From: Acidobacteriota bacterium
Lineage (GTDB): Bacteria > Acidobacteriota > Terriglobia > Terriglobales > Acidobacteriaceae
Direction: 5' to 3'
Assembly: GCA_021781255.1 (NCBI GenBank)
Contig: JAJXXG010000557.1
Span: 1 to 8,164, forward strand
Length of the DNA: 8,164 nucleotides
Both the position numbers and the translations under genes were made by a program. Shown piece by piece: positions 1 to 5,547 of this stretch. Within the stretch, counting starts at the first letter, position 1. The number at the start of each line of letters is the position of its first letter. The notes below the pieces were generated by a model, which was not told the origin of the DNA, did no database searches, and was given only the letters and a program-made list of their open reading frames with translations.

Positions 1-1
1 C

Positions 2-1858
2 CATCTGCAACGCATCAAGCAGGCGAGCGCGCAAGGGGCCAGGTACCGCATCGCCGTGCTGGGCCGCACACGCAAGGCACTCGAGCCGATCGCGCTGGCG
101 CTGCGCGAAGAGGCGATTCCGTTCCGCGCAGTTGAACTTGAACAACTGCGGGACCGCCCCGAGGTGCAGGATGCGCTAATGCTGGGTCGTGCACTGCTCA
201 ATGCGCAGGACCGCATAGCTTGGCTCGGTGTGCTGCGCGCGCCGTGGTGCGGACTTGCTCTCGACGACCTGCACAAGCTCGCTGGCGCCGAGGATGCACA
301 CGCGCCTGAACGCGCAATCCCGGAGCTGCTGGCCGAGCGGCTCCACCTGCTAAGCGAACATGGCCGCGGCGCAGCGGCGCGCGTGCTCAGCGCACTGGAA
401 TCTGTGCCCCGGCTGCGTGCGGCGCTGCCCACTGCTTCGCTGGGAACATGGCTGGAAAAGATCTGGCTTCGGCTTGGCGGCGCCTATTGCGTGGATTCGA
501 CGGCGCGCGCCAACCTGCACCTTCTCTGGAGTTGTCTCGACGGCCTGCCAGAGGGCGAACAGGACATGCTGGGTCCAGCGCTTGATGTTGCGCTTGAAAA
601 GTTGACCGCGTTGCCTGACCCTACGGCCAGCAGCGAGCGCGGCGTGCAGTTGATGACCATTCACAAGTCAAAGGGCCTGGAGTTTGAAGTGGTCATTGTG
701 CCTGATTTGCAGGCAGGCGGCGCCAACAACCGTGGCAAACTGCTGTCCTGGCTTGAGCGTGGATTGGAGGAACCCGATCAGTCGGGAGAGATTACTGAAT
801 TTCTGGTGGCACCGCTGCAATCCAAAAGGGCTGACCGCGGCAGAGCCAAGGAGTGGGTGGATCGAGTCTATCGCGAGCGCGAGTCGCAGGAGATGCGGCG
901 CATTCTGTATGTCGCCGCAACACGCGCGCGCGAAGAGCTGCACCTGTTTGCGCGGCCCGCTTACAAAAGCACAAACGGCAGCCTTGAGCTTGTTGAGCCC
1001 GGCAATTGCCTGCTCGCCACCGCCTGGCCTGCCGTCAGAGACGATGTCCGCGCGCGCTTTGATGAATGGGCGGCAGCAAGACAGGCCTCGTCGGCGACTG
1101 AAGAGCCAATGATTGAAGCCATCGCCGCACAAGGCGAAGATAACGTGTCCATCATGCCTTCTCCCGCAGTGCCGACGATAGTGCACCGTCTGCCGGCGGA
1201 TTTCAAGGATGTTTCGATCGGTGCAACAGTAGACGCACTCACCGCGCAGGACGTGGCCGCTATCGGGGATTCACGGCTCTATGAGCGACATGAAGGCGGT
1301 TTACTTTCGCGCGCGCTCGGCACCGCTGTCCACAAGCTGCTGGAAGAGCTTGCGCGGCTGCGCACGAATCAGGACTGGAACGCAGCCCGCTCCGCGCTTT
1401 TGCGGATAAAGCCGCGCATCCTGGCTGCGGTGCGCTCGGCCGGTGCGCATGAGTCCCTCGCGGAATCCATCGCGGCCAAGGCCTTTGACTGTGCGCTGAG
1501 CGCCTCGGAAGATCCGCAAGGGCAATGGATTCTGTCGCCCCATACGGAGGCGGCAAGCGAGGCAGCGTGGACCGGAATTGTCGCCGGCGCATTGCGCTCG
1601 GTGCGCGTGGACCGCATCTTTCGTGCGGGGCATGAACCGCTGTCACCCGGAGGCGATGTGTGGTGGATTATCGACTACAAGACCGCGCACGCAGACGACC
1701 TGGACCCCGCGCTCGCACTGCCGGAACTGCGCCGTGTATTCGCTCCGCAGCTTGAGGCGTATGCCGCGATCCTGCGCAACCTGCACGGCGATGCAATGCA
1801 GCTCCGCGCAGGGCTTTACTATCCGCGCATGTCGTTGCTGGATTGGTGGGAAGTGTAA
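2..1858 (+). CDS. AddA/RecB-type UvrD-family helicase-nuclease, C-terminal part (5' end outside window)
   Basis: The reading frame is open from the left edge, so the gene starts upstream; the GTG at position 56 is an internal valine. Numbering from the codon at position 2, 618 residues are visible, about half of a usual AddA. Seen: a motif IV-like stretch (IAVLGRTR, about residues 17-24); motif V, TIHKSKGLEF, around His221; motif VI, YVAATRA, 303-309. A C-terminal RecB-family PD-(D/E)XK nuclease domain follows, with GTAVH (His444), Asp537 in VRVDRIF, Asp558 and Lys560 in IDYKT, and QLEAY (Gln583, Tyr587). Established: such proteins unwind and resect double-strand breaks, usually with an AddB partner. 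The nuclease site looks complete, and I see no Fe-S cysteine cluster, which belongs to AddB in these systems. Walker A and B motifs lie outside the window. RecB rather than AddA is possible; the layout fits AddA slightly better. An AddB-like gene just upstream is expected but not visible. Confidence 0.88.
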   Translation, partial: HLQRIKQASAQGARYRIAVLGRTRKALEPIALALREEAIPFRAVELEQLRDRPEVQDALMLGRALLNAQDRIAWLGVLRAPWCGLALDDLHKLAGAEDAHAPERAIPELLAERLHLLSEHGRGAAARVLSALESVPRLRAALPTASLGTWLEKIWLRLGGAYCVDSTARANLHLLWSCLDGLPEGEQDMLGPALDVALEKLTALPDPTASSERGVQLMTIHKSKGLEFEVVIVPDLQAGGANNRGKLLSWLERGLEEPDQSGEITEFLVAPLQSKRADRGRAKEWVDRVYRERESQEMRRILYVAATRAREELHLFARPAYKSTNGSLELVEPGNCLLATAWPAVRDDVRARFDEWAAARQASSATEEPMIEAIAAQGEDNVSIMPSPAVPTIVHRLPADFKDVSIGATVDALTAQDVAAIGDSRLYERHEGGLLSRALGTAVHKLLEELARLRTNQDWNAARSALLRIKPRILAAVRSAGAHESLAESIAAKAFDCALSASEDPQGQWILSPHTEAASEAAWTGIVAGALRSVRVDRIFRAGHEPLSPGGDVWWIIDYKTAHADDLDPALALPELRRVFAPQLEAYAAILRNLHGDAMQLRAGLYYPRMSLLDWWEV

Positions 1859-1860
1859 CT

Positions 1861-2553
1861 TCAGCCCGCGTTCTTTGCGTCTTTCTGAGCGGCCAGACTC
1901 TTGGAGTGACGCACATCCGCACCCTGTATCCAAAAGATCACGTCCTCGGCGATGTTGGTGGCATGGTCAGCAACGCGCTCAAGTGAGCGGCAGATCATCA
2001 GCGCATTGAAAGCCAGCGGAGCAAGATGGCTCTGCTCTTCCATCACTTTGGTCAACGCCTTGTAGGCAGTGCGATTCATCGCGTCCACGGCGTCATCCAT
2101 TGTAAGCACGGATCGGGCCGCCTCCGCGTCGCCCTCAATGAAGGACTGAAGGCTCTTCCGCACCATCGCGGCAGCCATCGTGGCCATGCGCGGAATATCA
2201 ACTGGCAAATCCGCCACCGCCATCTGCTCCATGTTGCGCACGCGATCGCTAATGCTCTTGGCTGCGTCGCCCACGCGCTCCAAATCTGCGTTGATCTTGA
2301 TTACGCTGAGGATGAAGCGCAGGTCGCTGGCCATGGGCTGCTCCATCGCCAGCAGGTCCAGCGCCGCCTGGTCGATGTCGCGCTCCATGCGGTTGATGGC
2401 ATTTTCGCTGCGGCTGACCAGGTCGCAAATGGAGAGGTCGCGCACGCGATAGGCCTCAATGGCGCGCTGGATGGCCTGCTCTGCCAGTCCAGCCATTACC
2501 AGCAGGTTTTCCTTCAGCTCGTCGAGGCTCTGTTGAAAACGAATGCGCGTCAT
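1861..2553 (-). CDS. phoU: Phosphate transport system regulatory protein PhoU
   Basis: A 230-residue protein, close to the usual PhoU length, made of two similar helical-bundle halves. Each half carries the family's acidic metal-binding pattern (E/D)xxxD: Glu57-Asp61 and Glu92-Asp96 (ERVGD) in the first, Asp153-Asp157 and Glu192-Asp196 (ERVAD) in the second. The ending [20 protein letters not shown] (189-208) is characteristic. Established: PhoU is a cytoplasmic protein that works with PstB and PhoR to keep the Pho regulon off when phosphate is plentiful, and restrains uptake. The start is the ATG at 2553-2551, which overlaps the pstB stop as ATGA, so translation is probably coupled; AGG lies 5 nt upstream. 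The same frame stays open to 2910, but that extension runs through pstB and has no PhoU-like sequence, so I reject it. This is the last gene of the pst operon and converges on the helicase gene with a 2-bp gap. Confidence 0.96.
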   Translation of the reverse strand: MTRIRFQQSLDELKENLLVMAGLAEQAIQRAIEAYRVRDLSICDLVSRSENAINRMERDIDQAALDLLAMEQPMASDLRFILSVIKINADLERVGDAAKSISDRVRNMEQMAVADLPVDIPRMATMAAAMVRKSLQSFIEGDAEAARSVLTMDDAVDAMNRTAYKALTKVMEEQSHLAPLAFNALMICRSLERVADHATNIAEDVIFWIQGADVRHSKSLAAQKDAKNAG

Positions 2554-3308
2554 CCGAACCTGCCTGTGATGTAATCCTCTGTGCGCTTGTCGCTGGGATT
2601 GGTGAAGATTTTGTGCGTTGAGTCGAACTCCACCATGCGTCCGTTGAGAAAGAAGCCCGTCTTCTCTGCCACGCGCGCCGCCTGCTGCATGTTGTGCGTC
2701 ACAATCACGATAGTGTACTGCGACTTGAGCTGAAAGATAAGGTCCTCGATTTTTGCTGTGGAAATCGGGTCCAGCGCGGATGCCGGCTCGTCCATCAGCA
2801 GAACCTCGGGGTCCACGGCCAGGGCGCGCGCAATGCACAACCGCTGCTGCTGACCGCCGGAGAGGCTGGCGCCGGATTTCTTTTTCAACTCGTCCTTCAC
2901 TTCGTCCCAAAGCGCCGAGTTGATGAGCGACCGCTCGACAATCTCATCCAGCACGCGCTTGTTGGTATAGCCGTTGAGTTTGAGGCCGGACGCGACATTG
3001 TCATAGATGGACATGGTGGGGAAAGGATTGGGTCGCTGGAAGACCATGCCCACGCGCCGCCTGATTTCGACCGGCTTGGCGTCGTTGTAGATGTCGAGAT
3101 CGCCAATGCGCACGGTTCCCGTCACGCGCGCGATGGGATTGGTTTCGTGCATGCGGTTCAGGCAGCGAACAAATGTGCTTTTGCCGCAGCCTGAGGGACC
3201 GATCAGCGCAGTGGCATGATTGGCAGGAATGTTGAGATTGATGTCCTGCAGCGTGTGGTTGGTGCCGTACCACGCGTTCAGGTCGATGACCTCGATGCCG
3301 ACGCCCAC
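2550..3308 (-). CDS. pstB: Phosphate ABC transporter ATP-binding protein PstB
   Basis: A 252-residue ABC ATPase, similar in length to E. coli PstB. All nucleotide-binding motifs are intact: aromatic A-loop Tyr14, Walker [10 protein letters not shown] (37-45), Q-loop Gln91 followed by the PstB-typical RPNPFP, signature LSGGQQQR (149-156), Walker B VLLMDEP (169-175) with catalytic Glu174, the ASALDP D-loop, and switch His205 in [10 protein letters not shown]. The RPNPFP segment and the ending [12 protein letters not shown] separate PstB from other ABC ATPases. Two copies would sit on the cytoplasmic face of the PstC-PstA channel and power high-affinity phosphate import. The start is a GTG placed directly after the pstA TAA with no gap; a purine-rich AAGGGG in the end of pstA can serve as ribosome binding site. 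The TGA stop overlaps the phoU ATG by 4 nt. Confidence 0.97.
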   Translation of the reverse strand: MGVGIEVIDLNAWYGTNHTLQDINLNIPANHATALIGPSGCGKSTFVRCLNRMHETNPIARVTGTVRIGDLDIYNDAKPVEIRRRVGMVFQRPNPFPTMSIYDNVASGLKLNGYTNKRVLDEIVERSLINSALWDEVKDELKKKSGASLSGGQQQRLCIARALAVDPEVLLMDEPASALDPISTAKIEDLIFQLKSQYTIVIVTHNMQQAARVAEKTGFFLNGRMVEFDSTHKIFTNPSDKRTEDYITGRFG

Positions 3309-4178
3309 TTAGCTTGCCCCTTTCAAAACGCCGCGGCTGGTGACAAAGCGCACCAGAGAAACCGCCAGCACGATCAACACGATCAACACGAGCGCCCCGG
3401 CCCAGGCCAGCCTGTGCCAATCATCGTAGGGCGAGATGGCATAGACATAAATCTGCAGCGGCAGAGCGGCAATGGGCTGGTTGAGGCTCGAACTCCAGAA
3501 TTGATTTCCGAGCGCGGTGAAGATGAGCGGAGCCGTTTCTCCGGCGACGCGCGCAAAGGCCAGCATGCAGCCGGTAATGATGCCCGGCGAGGCTGTCTTG
3601 ACGGTAATCGACAACACCGAGCGCCAGTTGGGCACGCCCAGTCCCAGCGCGGCCTCACGAACCGCATGCGGCACCATCAGCAGCATTTCTTCCGATGTCC
3701 GGCAGACCGTGGGAACCATCATGATGCCCAGCGCCACGCCGCCCGACAAGGCCGAGAAGTGCTTTTGCGGAATTACGATCAGCGAGTAAACCGCCAGGCC
3801 CATCACGATGGAGGGGACGCCGTTGAGCACATCGGCGGTGAATCGCACAGCGTTCGCCAGTTTGGTTCCGCGCCCGAACTCGGCCAGGTAGATTCCTCCG
3901 CCAATGCCAACGGGGACACCAATCGCACTGGCCACCGCGAGCAGAATTCCGGAACCGAGAATGGCGTTTGCCATGCCTCCGCCCGGCTCGCCCGGCGGCT
4001 TGGGAACCTGCGTAAAAAAGGCAACATTCAGCGAACTGGCTCCCTTGAAGACGAGATAGCCGAAGATGGCCACCAGGGGCGCCACCACGAGCAGCGTGGC
4101 CAGAATCGCCAGCGCCGTGACCGCGCCATCGGTCAGTGCCCGCATTCGCGACCGGAATTTGAACGTCTTCACGCTCAC
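3309..4178 (-). CDS. pstA: Phosphate ABC transporter permease PstA
   Basis: An inner-membrane permease of 289 residues (E. coli PstA is similar). About six hydrophobic segments are visible, near residues 18-45, 70-97, 118-137, 145-157, 196-223 and 257-278. The cytoplasmic EAA loop that contacts PstB is present as REAALGLGVPNWRSVL (174-189), followed by the conserved ARVAGETAPL (209-218). PstA would pair with PstC to form the phosphate channel. Start choice: GTG at 4178-4176 lies 6 nt after GGAG (4188-4185). A TTG at 4181 sits too close to that site and a GTG at 4172 rather far; either would change the N-terminus by only 1-2 residues. It begins 10 bp after pstC ends and its TAA abuts the pstB GTG. 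Near the 3' end, two perfect 9-bp repeats (3369-3377 and 3378-3386) encode the Val-Leu-Ile run of the last membrane helix. Confidence 0.94.
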   Translation of the reverse strand: MSVKTFKFRSRMRALTDGAVTALAILATLLVVAPLVAIFGYLVFKGASSLNVAFFTQVPKPPGEPGGGMANAILGSGILLAVASAIGVPVGIGGGIYLAEFGRGTKLANAVRFTADVLNGVPSIVMGLAVYSLIVIPQKHFSALSGGVALGIMMVPTVCRTSEEMLLMVPHAVREAALGLGVPNWRSVLSITVKTASPGIITGCMLAFARVAGETAPLIFTALGNQFWSSSLNQPIAALPLQIYVYAISPYDDWHRLAWAGALVLIVLIVLAVSLVRFVTSRGVLKGAS

Positions 4179-4181
4179 CAA

Positions 4182-4188
4182 CTTCTCC
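4182..4188 (-). promoter_or_regulatory. Ribosome binding site for pstA
   Basis: GGAGAAG (minus strand, 4188-4182) lies in the 10-bp gap directly after the pstC stop. Its GGAG core is 6 nt from the GTG at 4178 but only 3 nt from the TTG at 4181, which is why GTG is chosen as the pstA start. Confidence 0.55.
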
Positions 4189-5280
4189 TCAGCGCGCCTG
4201 CGACGGCGCTCCTCGTGTTACCGCCCACACCAGCAGCCGGGCAAGGGCATTCACAATAATCGTCACCACAAACAGAGCGAGGGCAATCTCAATGAGCGCG
4301 CTCACATGCACATCGTCCACGGCTTCAGTGAATTCATTGGCGATGACCGAGGCCATGGAGCTGCCATTGGAGAGCAGCGAGCGGTGAATCTCCGGAGTGT
4401 TGCCGATGACCATGGTCACTGCCATGGTTTCGCCGAGCGCTCGCCCGAGCCCAAGCATGATTCCGCCCACAATGCCGATGCGCGCATTGCGCAGCACGCC
4501 CATGCGGATCATCTCCCAGCGCGTGGCGCCCAGCGCCAGGACCGCTTCACGCTGTGACTGCGGCACCGCCGTCATTACCTCGCGCGTGAGCGAAGAGATG
4601 ATGGGCAGGATCATGATGGCCAGAATGACGCCGGCGGTTAAAAAGCCCAGACCGGTCGGATTCTCGTCGGTGAACAATCCCGTCCATCCAAACGATTTGA
4701 TCAGCAGCGGATTCACATGGCCCCGCATCAGCGGCACCAGCACAAAGACAGCCCACAATCCGTAAATCACGCTGGGAATGGCCGCCAGCAGCTCGGTCAG
4801 GAACGCCAGAGGGCCGCGCAGGGCCCGCGGGCACATCTCCGTGAGAAAGATGGCCAGTCCAACGGCCAGAGGCACCGCCATCAAAAGCGCCAGAACCGAA
4901 GAAACCAGTGTCCCGAAGACGAACGGCAGGGCGCTGAAGTGCGCATTCACCGGATCCCAGAAGGTGGACTGGTGGGTGTCGGGGTCGGTAAATGTCCGGT
5001 AGAAGAAGCCGAATCCGAACTTGCTCCAGGCCAGGTGAGAGCTCAGCACCAACCGCCAGGCAATCAGGGCCACGATGCCGAAGATGCTGAGCGCGCACAG
5101 CACCATGAGCCAGTGGAACGCGCCATCCACGACCGCCGAGTTGCTGCGGGAAAGCAGAAATCTGCGCACCTCGGAAACCTCAGCCGCATTCGCCGCTGCT
5201 GATTGCCGGTCTGCGGGAATTGCCGGCTCTTGTTGAAGCTGAGGCTCGGAGATGCGAATCTCTGGCACGTGAACAGTCAC
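4189..5280 (-). CDS. pstC: Phosphate ABC transporter permease PstC
   Basis: A 363-residue inner-membrane permease. After a hydrophilic N-terminal stretch of about 50 residues come six hydrophobic segments, near 55-79, 118-147, 163-184, 212-229, 268-292 and 328-354. The EAA loop that docks on the ATPase is REAVLALGATRWEMIRMGVL (244-263). It is followed by LGRALGETMAVTMVIG (278-293), which is typical of PstC, and a large extracytoplasmic loop near 81-115 is also as in PstC. Its partner is PstA, encoded next in the operon. The protein is longer than E. coli PstC (about 319), mainly at the N-terminus. The start given is the GTG at 5280-5278; there is no strong ribosome binding site before it, and the GTG at 5268-5266 is an alternative. 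This is the first gene of the operon; no pstS lies upstream, and the neighbour there is transcribed away. Confidence 0.94.
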   Translation of the reverse strand: MTVHVPEIRISEPQLQQEPAIPADRQSAAANAAEVSEVRRFLLSRSNSAVVDGAFHWLMVLCALSIFGIVALIAWRLVLSSHLAWSKFGFGFFYRTFTDPDTHQSTFWDPVNAHFSALPFVFGTLVSSVLALLMAVPLAVGLAIFLTEMCPRALRGPLAFLTELLAAIPSVIYGLWAVFVLVPLMRGHVNPLLIKSFGWTGLFTDENPTGLGFLTAGVILAIMILPIISSLTREVMTAVPQSQREAVLALGATRWEMIRMGVLRNARIGIVGGIMLGLGRALGETMAVTMVIGNTPEIHRSLLSNGSSMASVIANEFTEAVDDVHVSALIEIALALFVVTIIVNALARLLVWAVTRGAPSQAR

Positions 5281-5314
5281 CTATAACAGGCTACCCGGGA
5301 AAGATGAATAGAAG

Positions 5315-5320
5315 GTTACA
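5315..5320 (-). promoter_or_regulatory. Candidate -10 element for the pst operon
   Basis: TGTAAC on the minus strand matches TATAAT at 4 of 6 positions. It lies 21 nt downstream of the Pho-box-like pair and 10 nt downstream of the weaker third unit. It would give a leader of roughly 25-30 nt before the pstC GTG. Pho-activated promoters usually lack a good -35, and none is obvious here. This is a weak call made from position and partial match only. Confidence 0.22.
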
Positions 5321-5341
5321 ACGCTGCGAAATCAAGTGAAT

Positions 5342-5359
5342 ACGACGCAAAAATGACGC
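5342..5359 (-). promoter_or_regulatory. Candidate Pho box (PhoB-type operator) upstream of pstC
   Basis: On the minus strand GCGTCAT (5359-5353) is followed by TTTT and then GCGTCGT (5348-5342), a direct repeat with an exact 11-bp period. The larger 8-bp core TTTGCGTC is repeated perfectly. PhoB sites in proteobacteria are 7-bp units near CTGTCAT, separated by 4 AT-rich bases; these units match that at 5 and 4 of 7 positions. A weaker third unit in register, ACTTGAT (5337-5331), follows. The position, about 60-80 bp before pstC, suits an activator site. Sites in this phylum may differ from the proteobacterial model. Confidence 0.45.
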
Positions 5360-5428
5360 AAATTGCCTGCCCGTCAGCAGGGTTGCCACCATGGAAGACC
5401 CGCCCCTTTGGCCAGCCTTCCCGGCCCA

Positions 5429-5454
5429 GCAGGCAAAAGCAGGCGATTGCCTGC
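5429..5454. repeat. Inverted repeat GCAGGCAA / TTGCCTGC
   Basis: GCAGGCAA (5429-5436) and TTGCCTGC (5447-5454) form a perfect 8-bp inverted repeat with a 10-bp spacer. A second GCAGGC (5439-5444) inside the spacer gives a competing 6-bp stem with a GATT loop. Another TTGCCTGC lies at 5363-5370, next to the Pho-box-like repeats. No T-run follows, and the position between divergent promoters argues against a terminator. A protein-binding site or a local hairpin are both possible. Confidence 0.5.
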
Positions 5455-5473
5455 GCATCCCGGGACATGAAGA

Positions 5474-5502
5474 TTGCCCCTCAACGGTAGACCCGAAATT
5501 AT
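5474..5502 (+). promoter_or_regulatory. Weak candidate promoter for the GH78 gene
   Basis: TTGCCC (5474-5479) and AATTAT (5497-5502) match the -35 and -10 consensus at 4 of 6 bases each, with a 17-bp spacer. They sit in the AT-richest part of the gap and would give a leader of roughly 40 nt. The nearby TTTGATATTTTT (5514-5525) is another AT-rich option without a good -35. Confidence 0.22.
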
Positions 5503-5535
5503 TTCTCCATTGGTTTGATATTTTTCCGTTAAGCT

Positions 5536-5541
5536 GGGGAG
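5536..5541 (+). promoter_or_regulatory. Ribosome binding site deciding the GH78 start
   Basis: GGGGAG ends 6 nt before the ATG at 5548. The in-frame ATG at 5566 has no comparable site, so the upstream ATG is preferred even though it places six polar residues before the signal peptide. Confidence 0.6.
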
Positions 5542-5547
5542 CTGGAA

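Larger units (their letters stand above)
5281..5547. other. Divergent intergenic control region between pstC and the GH78 gene
   Basis: This 267-bp gap separates two genes transcribed away from each other, so both promoters should lie in it. Seen from the pstC side outward: a -10-like TGTAAC (minus strand, 5320-5315), two 11-bp-spaced Pho-box-like repeats, a cluster of TTGCCTGC/GCAGGCAA inverted repeats, then an AT-richer stretch with a weak plus-strand promoter candidate and a ribosome binding site for the GH78 gene. I see no RNA gene. A 57-codon open frame on the plus strand is not supported as a gene. Confidence 0.8.

Noticed and set aside
2554..2910. An upstream in-frame extension of phoU giving a 349-residue protein.
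   Set aside because: The extra sequence overlaps pstB in another frame and resembles no PhoU. The ATG overlapping the pstB stop gives the normal family length.
3369..3386. A perfect 9-bp tandem repeat near the end of pstA.
   Set aside because: It encodes alternating Val, Leu and Ile in a membrane helix, so amino-acid composition explains it.
3216..4259. A 347-codon open frame on the plus strand opposite pstA and pstB.
   Set aside because: It is the antisense shadow of clearly conserved genes. Its product is rich in His, Gln, Arg and Gly with no recognisable domain, as expected from codon bias in GC-rich DNA.
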